Assembly (NCBI RefSeq): GCF_000355805.1
Contig: NZ_CM001837.1
Span: 753,308-817,307, forward strand
Reading direction: 5' to 3'
Length of the DNA stretch: 64,000 bases
From: Dokdonia sp. PRO95
Lineage (GTDB): Bacteria; Bacteroidota; Bacteroidia; Flavobacteriales; Flavobacteriaceae
Shown: in pieces, positions 53,743-61,464 of the stretch
Position numbering within the stretch: position 1 is the stretch's first letter
How the letters are laid out: every line of letters begins with the position of its first letter
The notes under the pieces: generated by a model
Databases searched by the model: none
What the model was told of the DNA's origin: nothing
What the model saw: only the letters and a program-made list of their open reading frames with translations
Made by a program: the position numbers and the translations under genes

Positions 53743-53852
53743 TCCTAACGAGAATGTTGTATTCCATAATTTGAAACCAATGTTTTCTAAATCATTCGTT
53801 AACTTTTGAATATGCAGATCATTTATAGATAAAAACTGTTAATTTTATTTCC

Positions 53853-54512
53853 ATGAATTTTAGAGACACTTACAATTTCTTAGAACGACTACAACAGAAC
53901 AACACAAAAGAGTGGATGGATACTCATAGAAGTGAATATCATCATATACGAGACAATCACATCAAATGGCTCAATCACCTTAACGATAAACTCGCCCAAT
54001 TTGATCCTGAGTATTTTGATACTCCAGGTAAAAAAGCGATTAATCGTATTAATAACAATTTGATGTTTCATCCAAACAAGCCTATTTACAAAGACCACAT
54101 AGGCGCAGGACTAGATCAGAAAACAAAACAAGGAGATTTTTATATTGAAATTGGCCTCAATCAAAACTTACTAGCAGGAGGCTTTTGGAGACCTAAGAAA
54201 GAGATACTACAAAGTATCCGAGAAGCTATAGACTATAATGGTGAGGAGTTAAAAGCTATGATCAACAAGCCTAGTTTTATAAAAACCTTTGGTGGTTTAT
54301 GGGAAGATGACAAACTTAAAACAGCTCCAAAAGGATTTTCTAAAGATCACCCACACATAGATTTATTAAGAAACAAAACATTTGCAGTAGAAGTAACACT
54401 CTCACAAGAACAAGTACTAGCAGACGACTTTGAGAAAACAATTGTTTCTGTCTATAAAGAGATGCTCCCCTTTAGAAGATACTTAAGAGAGGCTGTATCT
54501 ATAGTAACTTAG
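53853..54512 (+). CDS. DUF2461 domain protein
   Basis: A 219-residue cytoplasmic protein with the DUF2461 pattern: FLERLQQNNTKEWMDTHRSEYHHIR, INRINNNLMFHPNKPIYKDH, FYIEIGLNQNLLAGGFWRP and GLWEDDKLKTAPKGF. The family is widespread in bacteria and fungi without an assigned reaction. It stands alone between the lipoprotein cluster and waaA, convergent with the latter. Confidence 0.9.
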   Translation: MNFRDTYNFLERLQQNNTKEWMDTHRSEYHHIRDNHIKWLNHLNDKLAQFDPEYFDTPGKKAINRINNNLMFHPNKPIYKDHIGAGLDQKTKQGDFYIEIGLNQNLLAGGFWRPKKEILQSIREAIDYNGEELKAMINKPSFIKTFGGLWEDDKLKTAPKGFSKDHPHIDLLRNKTFAVEVTLSQEQVLADDFEKTIVSVYKEMLPFRRYLREAVSIVT

Positions 54513-54537
54513 AATCTGTCCTTTAGTTTTAAGCAAG

Positions 54538-55770
54538 CTAATTATTCAAGTAGTCAATAATAGCTTTTGTGGCACCGGTATTACTATTAATAAAGTGTCC
54601 CGCTATCATCCCTGTTTGCGCTCTAAATGTTTCATCTACGATTAACTTGGATAGACGCTCATCAAATTCGGCTTGATTGGTTACGGCATAAAGTCCTGCG
54701 AGTTGCTGTAGTTTTTTTGCTTCGGGAAACTTATCAAAATTGCCTCCAGTAATTATAGGCACACCAAAGGTTGCTGGCTCGAGAATATTATGTAGTCCCG
54801 TAGTTCCCATCGCTCCACCTACGTAAGCAATATCTGCATAGCTATATATTTTAGTAAGAAGACCTATAGTATCTATAATCAATACGTCGTAAGACGCTAG
54901 TGACGCTGCATTCATTTGAGAGTATAGCATAACCCTACTCTTAATACTTGAGGCTAGCAACGCAATTTTCTCAGGCTTAATTTCATGTGGTGCTATGATA
55001 AATTTTGCTGCTCCTTCATTCTTGTTGATGTAATTTATAATCACATCATCATCTTCTGCCCAAGTACTTCCGCACACTACGCACATTTTGTCATTCTTAA
55101 AAGTATGAACAAAATCTAAAGTGTTATTCATTTCGATTTGATGACTTACTCTATCATATCTAGTGTCTCCGCTTACGCTAAAATTTTCAAATCCTAACTT
55201 CTGTAATGCAGTTGCAGAATCTTCGTTTTGCAGAAAAAAGTGCTCAAAACTTTTGAGAGATGCTGTCATCCACTTTCCATAAGGTTTAAAAAATGGCTGA
55301 CTTTCCCTAAACACCCCTGAAATTAAAAACGTGCGAATCTTTCGGCGTTGGAGTTCGCTTAAATAGTTAGGCCAGAATTCATATTTCACAAAAAACGCCA
55401 TTTCTGGAGATACTATGTCTAAGAACTTAGTGACGTTCTTAGGAGTGTCAAATGGTAGGTAAACGGTAGCTTTCGCGAAAGCGTTATTTTTTTTAATCTC
55501 ATAGCCAGAAGGGGAGAAAAAGCTAATGACCATCTGGTGCTCGGGATACTTCTTTTTTAACTCCTCAAGAACAGGCACTCCTTGCTCGTATTCTCCTAAA
55601 GAAGCTGCATGTATCCAGATAGTAGGCTTGCCAGCGATGAGTTCTTTTTTTAAAATTTTTAAGGTGTGCTTACGTCCTACTATCGACTTCTTAAGCTTTG
55701 CATTAAAAAAACCAGCTACTGGAATTAGAGCTTGAATAAGCGTAATTAAAAGAGAATACAATTTATGCAT
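54538..55770 (-). CDS. waaA: 3-deoxy-D-manno-octulosonic acid (Kdo) transferase
   Basis: WaaA (KdtA) adds Kdo to lipid A precursor at the inner membrane, an early lipopolysaccharide step. The 410-residue protein has an N-terminal membrane anchor, WIHAASLGEYEQGVPVLEELK, VKYEFWPNYLSEL, VCGSTWAEDD and YVGGAMGTTGLHNILEPATFGVP. Length fits the family. The palindrome at 55469-55482 encodes AFAKA inside the N-terminal domain. Confidence 0.94.
   Translation of the reverse strand: MHKLYSLLITLIQALIPVAGFFNAKLKKSIVGRKHTLKILKKELIAGKPTIWIHAASLGEYEQGVPVLEELKKKYPEHQMVISFFSPSGYEIKKNNAFAKATVYLPFDTPKNVTKFLDIVSPEMAFFVKYEFWPNYLSELQRRKIRTFLISGVFRESQPFFKPYGKWMTASLKSFEHFFLQNEDSATALQKLGFENFSVSGDTRYDRVSHQIEMNNTLDFVHTFKNDKMCVVCGSTWAEDDDVIINYINKNEGAAKFIIAPHEIKPEKIALLASSIKSRVMLYSQMNAASLASYDVLIIDTIGLLTKIYSYADIAYVGGAMGTTGLHNILEPATFGVPIITGGNFDKFPEAKKLQQLAGLYAVTNQAEFDERLSKLIVDETFRAQTGMIAGHFINSNTGATKAIIDYLNN
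55469..55482. repeat. Palindrome core copy inside waaA
   Basis: Perfect GCTTTCGCGAAAGC in the waaA coding region, read as AFAKA. Confidence 0.9.
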
Positions 55771-55907
55771 GGTTTCAAAAATAGTGCTTTGTTCTATAAA
55801 TAGATTGTTAAGCGGTTGTAGTTTTTGTAATTTCGTTTCGTGTGAAAAAACACATCTATTTATAACTACACTTGCAGGGTTGCCACTTGCTTCCCTCCCA
55901 CTATACG

Positions 55908-57041
55908 ATGAAAAAAATACAAATGGTCGACCTTAAAGGTCAATATGCACAGATTAAAGACCGTGTTGATAGCTCAATCATGGAGGTGATTGAAAACACC
56001 GCTTTTGTAAACGGACCAGAAGTGCACGCTTTTCAAAAAGAACTAGAGGAATACCTAGGAGTAAGAAATGTTATTCCATGTGCAAATGGTACAGATGCTT
56101 TGCAAATTGCTATGATGGGCCTAGGTCTAGAACAAGGTGATGAAGTAATCACTGCAGATTTTACATTTGCCGCTACAGTAGAGGTTATTGCGCTATTAAA
56201 ATTGACTCCAGTACTAGTAGATGTTGACCCAGTAAACTTTAATATCGATATTGAAGCAATAAAAAAGGCTATTACTCCAAAAACTAAAGCAATTGTACCT
56301 GTGCATCTTTTTGGAATGGCAGCAAATATGGATGCCATTATGGATCTTGCTAAGGAGCACAATCTTTATGTAATAGAGGATAATGCACAAGGAATAGGAT
56401 CTACATTTACTGGTCGTGACGGACAGAAAGTTAAAACCGGTGGTATAGGTCACGTAGGTACTACTTCTTTCTTTCCATCTAAAAATCTAGGATGCTACGG
56501 TGATGGTGGTGCTATTTTTACAAATGATGATGAGCTAGCTCACACCATTAGAGGAATAGTAAATCATGGTATGTATGAACGTTATCACCACGACGTAGTA
56601 GGTGTTAATAGTAGGCTAGACTCTATACAGGCTGCCGTACTAAGAGCAAAATTACCTCACTTAGACAGTTATAATAAAGCTAGAAGAGATGCTGCACGTA
56701 AATACACTGCCGCTTTTACAAATGAGACTAAAATTATAACTCCATTTATATGTGATAGCTGTGATTGCCATGTTTTTCACCAGTACACACTTAGGGTAAA
56801 GGATACAGATCGTGATGCGCTAGTAAAACACCTTAATGAAAATGGCATCCCTTGTGGAGTCTACTACCCAATACCATTACATAGCCAGAAAGCTTATAAA
56901 GACACTCGCTATAATGAGGCAGACTTCCCAGTGACTAATGCTATTGTGAAGGATTGTATCTCCTTACCTATGCACACAGAACTAGAGGATGACCAAATTG
57001 CATTTATAACTAAAACTGTTATTGATTTTGTAAATAAGTAA
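55908..57041 (+). CDS. DegT/DnrJ/EryC1/StrS aminotransferase
   Basis: The start at 55908 gives 377 residues beginning MKKIQMVDLKGQYAQIKD; the in-frame start at 55872 adds residues outside the family. It is a PLP enzyme that aminates keto-sugars for surface polysaccharides: EVHAFQKELEEYLGVRN, CANGTDALQIAM, IEDNAQGIGS and the PLP lysine 192 in FFPSKNLGCYGDGG. The product sugar cannot be predicted. It is 3 bp before the amidohydrolase gene and divergent from waaA. Confidence 0.92.
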   Translation: MKKIQMVDLKGQYAQIKDRVDSSIMEVIENTAFVNGPEVHAFQKELEEYLGVRNVIPCANGTDALQIAMMGLGLEQGDEVITADFTFAATVEVIALLKLTPVLVDVDPVNFNIDIEAIKKAITPKTKAIVPVHLFGMAANMDAIMDLAKEHNLYVIEDNAQGIGSTFTGRDGQKVKTGGIGHVGTTSFFPSKNLGCYGDGGAIFTNDDELAHTIRGIVNHGMYERYHHDVVGVNSRLDSIQAAVLRAKLPHLDSYNKARRDAARKYTAAFTNETKIITPFICDSCDCHVFHQYTLRVKDTDRDALVKHLNENGIPCGVYYPIPLHSQKAYKDTRYNEADFPVTNAIVKDCISLPMHTELEDDQIAFITKTVIDFVNK

Positions 57042-57044
57042 GCT

Positions 57045-58322
57045 ATGAAATACTGCCTCTTTCTACTACTTGTCCTCATTACAAGTTTTATGCTCTCCGG
57101 TCAAGAAACGCTTCTCCATTGCGGGAAACTTATTGACACTAACAATGGAAAAGTTTTAACCGAACAAACAGTAAGCATTTTAGGCAATAGCATTATAAAA
57201 GTTGAGAAAGGTTACGCTTCCGCGAAAAGTGGCCAGACCATTATTGATCTTAAGTCAAAAACAGTGATGCCTGGCTTTATAGACATGCATGTGCACGTCG
57301 AGAGTGAGACCAACCCAAAGAAGTATTTGGAAACCTTCACTAAAAATGAAGCAGACGTAGCTTTTACTGCTGCCGAAATTGCAGAGAGAACACTCATGGC
57401 AGGATTTACTACTGTACGAGATCTAGGAGGAAGCGGTGTAAATGTATCTTTAAGAAATGCTATAAATAAGGGCACAACGAGAGGTCCACGCATCTTTACT
57501 GCCGAAAAGGCTATAGGAACCACTGGAGGTCATGCAGATCCCACAAATGGATTTAAAAAGGTTAATATGGGTGATCCTGGTCCGGCCGAAGGAGTTATTA
57601 ATAGTGTAGACGATGCTAGAAAAGCAGTAAGACAACGCTATAAAAATGGCGCCGACTTAATAAAGATTACCGCAACTGGTGGAGTACTTAGCGTGAGTAA
57701 GAACGGAGACAACCCACAGTTTCGCCAAGAGGAGGTAGATGAGATTGTGCGCACCGCCAAAGAATATGGGATGCACGTCGCTGCGCATGCCCACGGAAAA
57801 GAAGGTATGCAACGCGCTATTAAAGCAGGTGTACAGACTATAGAACACGGCTCCTTTATGGATGAAGAAACCGTAAAACTCATGATACAACATGGGACCT
57901 ATCTAGTGCCTACCCTATCTGCAGGAAAATATGTTGCAGCTAAGGCAAAAATAAAAGGATACTATCCAGACATTATTATTCCTAAGATTGAAAAAGTAGA
58001 CGCTACACTTAAAAAGACATTTACCATGGTTGCACAATCTGGAGTAAACATAGCCTTTGGAACAGATGCCGGAGTATTTCCTCATGGAGAGAATGCAAAA
58101 GAGTTTCGCTACATGACAGAATATGGGTGGTCACCTATGTTTGCTATTCAATCTGCTACCATTACTAACGGTAAGCTATTGGATATGGAAGGACAACTAG
58201 GCGTAATTGCTGCTGGATATCTTGCAGACATTGTTGCAACAGATAATGACCCTACACAAGACATCACAACAACAGAGCGTGTTTCATTTATCATGAAAAA
58301 CGGTATTGTATATAAGCAGTAA
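57045..58322 (+). CDS. Exported metal-dependent amidohydrolase
   Basis: A 425-residue protein with a signal peptide (MKYCLFLLLVLITSFMLSGQ) and the amidohydrolase fold: VMPGFIDMHVHVESE metal site, TTVRDLGGSGVN, KITATGGVLS, HVAAHAHGKEG, TIEHGSF and FGTDAGVFPHG. The best match is the imidazolonepropionase-like or prolidase-type group that cleaves peptides or lactams. Periplasmic location is predicted. The substrate is unknown. It is coupled to the aminotransferase gene, although no pathway links them obviously. Confidence 0.9.
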   Translation: MKYCLFLLLVLITSFMLSGQETLLHCGKLIDTNNGKVLTEQTVSILGNSIIKVEKGYASAKSGQTIIDLKSKTVMPGFIDMHVHVESETNPKKYLETFTKNEADVAFTAAEIAERTLMAGFTTVRDLGGSGVNVSLRNAINKGTTRGPRIFTAEKAIGTTGGHADPTNGFKKVNMGDPGPAEGVINSVDDARKAVRQRYKNGADLIKITATGGVLSVSKNGDNPQFRQEEVDEIVRTAKEYGMHVAAHAHGKEGMQRAIKAGVQTIEHGSFMDEETVKLMIQHGTYLVPTLSAGKYVAAKAKIKGYYPDIIIPKIEKVDATLKKTFTMVAQSGVNIAFGTDAGVFPHGENAKEFRYMTEYGWSPMFAIQSATITNGKLLDMEGQLGVIAAGYLADIVATDNDPTQDITTTERVSFIMKNGIVYKQ

Positions 58323-58388
58323 AGAAACCCAAGTAATATCAATTGACGCTCATTTTCTCAATGGTTTAAGAAGCTCAACATTACCCAT

Positions 58389-58427
58389 AAAAAAACCTCG
58401 CTCAGTATATGAGCGAGGTTTTTTTAT
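58389..58427. terminator. Bidirectional intrinsic terminator
   Basis: ACCTCGCTCA and TGAGCGAGGT pair around GTATA with A7 and T7 flanks, between the convergent amidohydrolase and OmpA genes. Confidence 0.93.
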
Positions 58428-58443
58428 AAGTTATAAATGGGTT

Positions 58444-60393
58444 TTACTTTGCCATTATAATAAATTCTGACCTTCTATTAAGCTGGTGCTCTTCTTCTGA
58501 GCATTCTATGCCATTTGCACAAGCATTTGTAAGCTGCGTTTCACCATAACCGCGACCTGTAAGCCTAGAAGCATCTATACCGCCTTGCTGCACAATATAA
58601 CGTATGGTAGATACATTTCTACGTTGAGAGAGCTTCATATTGTAAGCATCTGGGGCACGACTATCTGTATGTGATCTAACGTCAATTTTTAAAGTAGGAT
58701 ACTGTTGCATTACCGCAATCACCTTCTCTAGTTCAAGAGCAGCATCTGGGCGTATGTTTGATTTATCAAAGTCAAAATAAATTGGATTAAGTTCTAGTAT
58801 ATTAGTAAGATCTCCTCCTATAACAAGTTGAGCTCCTGGCTTCAAATAAACATCACGATTTATAATACCACCTACATCACTACTTGTAGTCAAAATAACT
58901 TCGTGTGGCTCATAAGTATCCTTTGCACCTCGCACTACATAAGTTTCACTACAATTTACATCACTAAAAGTAAATTTCCCTAGATCATCACTTGTTACCG
59001 TTGCTACAACTTGATTTACCTTATCTCTTAATGTCACTGTAGTTTGAGGAAGTATTTCATCTGTCTTTACATCTCTAGTGGTACCTACGATGTTTTGAGC
59101 GCAATTAGTCAAAATCTTTCTATCTCTTGTAAAGCTATAAATATCATCGTTACCTAGACCAGATGCACGATTAGAAGAAAAATATCCAGTTCCTCTAGAC
59201 TCGCTTAAAATAAGTCCAAAATCGTCTGCACTACTATTAACAGGCTTTCCTACATTATATGAAACTCCTACTTTACCATCATCACTTAATTGAGTAACAA
59301 ATACATCTAATCCTCCAAGACCTATGTGGCCATCTGTCGCATAAAACAATTTGTTGTCGCTACTAACAAATGGAAAGGTTTCTCTTCCTTCTGTGTTAAT
59401 TTCGCTTCCTAGATTTACAGGTGTTCCATAAGTGCCATCTTCGTTTATAGTAGACATCCATATATCACTTAATCCTTTAGTACCTGGCATATCTGATGCA
59501 AAGTACAATATCGTACCATCAGGACTCAATGCAGGATGCGCCGTAGAGTATTCATCACTATTAAAAGGAAGCTCTTCTGGAATACTCCATACACCACCTC
59601 GCTTATAGCTATGGTACAACTTCAATTTCGTGGTTCCCGCTTCATCTCTTTTAAGCTTTGTTTTTTTACTGTAATTGTTACGCGTAAAATACATCTCATC
59701 TCCACTTTCAGTAAAGACAGAGCTACTCTCATGATATGGAGTGTTTATATTTTTTGAAAATTTTTCAATAGATGGATTATCGCTTTTTGCATTATCTACT
59801 ACATATAGATCTAAGAAAGGCTGGTCATTCCAATCGTGAATATAATCTCCAGTACTACTCTTTCTGTTTGAAGAAATCACAACTCTTTCACCCAAAAAAC
59901 TTGGGCTAAAATCTTGTAATCCTGTATTAAAGTTTACTTGTTCAACAGCATATCGACCAGACTGAGCTTCTATTTCCTTAAGGTAATCACGTTCCTTTTC
60001 AAACATTTCACCTCGAGTATCTGTCCCGCTCATCTGTACGAATATAGCCATCATTTTATCTGCCTTATCGTACTTCTTAACACTCTTAAGCGACTGTGCA
60101 TATCTAAAATAATATTCAGGAGATACTTCTTCTCCTGTAGCAACTAACTTCTCATACCATTGTGCTGCTTCTGCATAATCTGCTGTAAAGTAATAAGAGT
60201 CTCCTAGTTTTGAAAAAACTTCTGGAGAGGTAAACCCTCTATTTGCAACTCTTGAGTATAAATCACGTGCATTTACGTATGCAAATTCCTCAAATTTTTC
60301 TCCTGCAACTTTAACCTTACCTTCTTGAGCATACCCGAGGGTACCACTAAAAATGAAGGATAAAATAATTATATAGTGGAATACTTGTTTCAT
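58444..60393 (-). CDS. OmpA-family protein with TPR-like and PD40 repeats (T9SS-associated)
   Basis: A 649-residue exported protein: signal MKQVFHYIIILSFIFSGTLGYAQ, TPR-like helices at about 30-135 (FSKLGDSYYFTADYAEAAQWYEKL), WD40-like PD40 repeats at about 200-430 (AHPALSPDGTILYFASDMPG), a carboxypeptidase-regulatory-like domain, and a C-terminal OmpA domain (NPIYFDFDKSNIRPDA, RSHTDSRAPDAYNMKLSQRR). The last part binds peptidoglycan. The gene follows PorP/SprF, a common arrangement with T9SS adhesins in Flavobacteria, so it likely anchors the secretion or attachment apparatus. Confidence 0.93.
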   Translation of the reverse strand: MKQVFHYIIILSFIFSGTLGYAQEGKVKVAGEKFEEFAYVNARDLYSRVANRGFTSPEVFSKLGDSYYFTADYAEAAQWYEKLVATGEEVSPEYYFRYAQSLKSVKKYDKADKMMAIFVQMSGTDTRGEMFEKERDYLKEIEAQSGRYAVEQVNFNTGLQDFSPSFLGERVVISSNRKSSTGDYIHDWNDQPFLDLYVVDNAKSDNPSIEKFSKNINTPYHESSSVFTESGDEMYFTRNNYSKKTKLKRDEAGTTKLKLYHSYKRGGVWSIPEELPFNSDEYSTAHPALSPDGTILYFASDMPGTKGLSDIWMSTINEDGTYGTPVNLGSEINTEGRETFPFVSSDNKLFYATDGHIGLGGLDVFVTQLSDDGKVGVSYNVGKPVNSSADDFGLILSESRGTGYFSSNRASGLGNDDIYSFTRDRKILTNCAQNIVGTTRDVKTDEILPQTTVTLRDKVNQVVATVTSDDLGKFTFSDVNCSETYVVRGAKDTYEPHEVILTTSSDVGGIINRDVYLKPGAQLVIGGDLTNILELNPIYFDFDKSNIRPDAALELEKVIAVMQQYPTLKIDVRSHTDSRAPDAYNMKLSQRRNVSTIRYIVQQGGIDASRLTGRGYGETQLTNACANGIECSEEEHQLNRRSEFIIMAK

Positions 60394-60430
60394 AAATATG
60401 TGTTTTAAAAATCTTCTACTAAATAAAGAA

Positions 60431-61393
60431 TTAAAAGAAACGTGGAGATATTAATTTTTTAGGCTGCTTAAATACTTCAAACCTTAAGAAAACTTCATAA
60501 CTACCATTATTAAACTGTTGTAGCTCTGTGGTCTCCCTATCATAAGCAAAACCAATCATTAAGCTATCTGTAATCTGAAAGCCTACAAGGCCACTTAATG
60601 CAGCACTCCATCTGTAAGCAAGTCCAAGAGTTAACTTATCATAAAGCAATGCATTAGCCGTTACGTCCACTTGTAGTGGTGCTCCTTGAACAGCTTTTAC
60701 AAGTCCTGCTGGCTTAAATTTGAAGTCTTGAGTGATGTCAAATACATATCCAGTAGTTAGGTAGTAATTGATTCTCTCGCGAGCTAGAAATGTAGAGTTT
60801 GTACTATTTGAGTTGTCACTAGCATCAAAATGCTCTGTGCGCAATAAATTAGGAGCACTCAACCCTAAGTAATATTTATCAGTATAGTAAAACATACCAA
60901 GTCCTATTTGCGGAGAAAACTTGTTGTCAATATTATTTTGAGCCGTAGCTAGATTGTCCCCATTTTGAAATGGGTTTGCCTGACTGTAATTAATATCAAG
61001 TAAATGCACACCACCTTTTAATCCAAAAGCTAGCTTTCCCTCATCACTGGTAGGTATCGTATAGCTAAAATCTACATCTATGTAAGTCTCATTACTTATA
61101 AATATTTCATCATTAGTAATATTTAAACCTAGTCCTACACGTTTTGACTCTCCTACTGGAGAATGTATGGAAACCGTTTGCGTTCTAGGAGCTCCATCTA
61201 GACCTACCCACTGACTACGATGTAATCCTAATACACTTAGACCTCCCCTTGCGCCGGCATAGGCTGGGTTTATACTTAATGTATTATACATGTACTGCGT
61301 GTACTGAGCATCTTGTTGTGCTACTGCAGTTTCAGTTGTAAGACCTAAAACGACTACTGCCAGGGCTACTATGGCGATGTATGTTCTTTTCAT
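60431..61393 (-). CDS. PorP/SprF family type IX secretion membrane protein
   Basis: The start at 61393 gives a 320-residue protein with signal peptide MKRTYIAIVALAVVVLGLTTETAVAQ in two parts; a start at 61450 would add residues coded by the palindrome (VRFRES). The PorP/SprF signature is QDAQYTQYMYNTLSINPAYAGARGGLSVLGLHRSQWVGL, read in parts, with GLGLNITNDEI and beta-barrel strands to the C-terminus. SprF-type proteins help secrete and attach the adhesin encoded next to them, here the upstream gene. Confidence 0.93.
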   Translation of the reverse strand: MKRTYIAIVALAVVVLGLTTETAVAQQDAQYTQYMYNTLSINPAYAGARGGLSVLGLHRSQWVGLDGAPRTQTVSIHSPVGESKRVGLGLNITNDEIFISNETYIDVDFSYTIPTSDEGKLAFGLKGGVHLLDINYSQANPFQNGDNLATAQNNIDNKFSPQIGLGMFYYTDKYYLGLSAPNLLRTEHFDASDNSNSTNSTFLARERINYYLTTGYVFDITQDFKFKPAGLVKAVQGAPLQVDVTANALLYDKLTLGLAYRWSAALSGLVGFQITDSLMIGFAYDRETTELQQFNNGSYEVFLRFEVFKQPKKLISPRFF

Positions 61394-61429
61394 AGGTGTG
61401 TATTTAAATTTGGTACACTTTCTTTTTTT

Positions 61430-61443
61430 GCTTTCGCGAAAGC
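61430..61443. repeat. Palindrome core copy in the adhesin-porP gap
   Basis: Perfect GCTTTCGCGAAAGC in the 71-bp gap between the adhesin and PorP/SprF genes. It lengthens the upstream open frame of the latter. Confidence 0.9.
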
Positions 61444-61464
61444 GTACCAAATATTATTGTTTTA

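Noticed and set aside
61394..61450. N-terminal extension of PorP/SprF (VRFRESKK)
   Set aside because: It is produced by the palindrome and upstream leader; the signal peptide begins at 61393.
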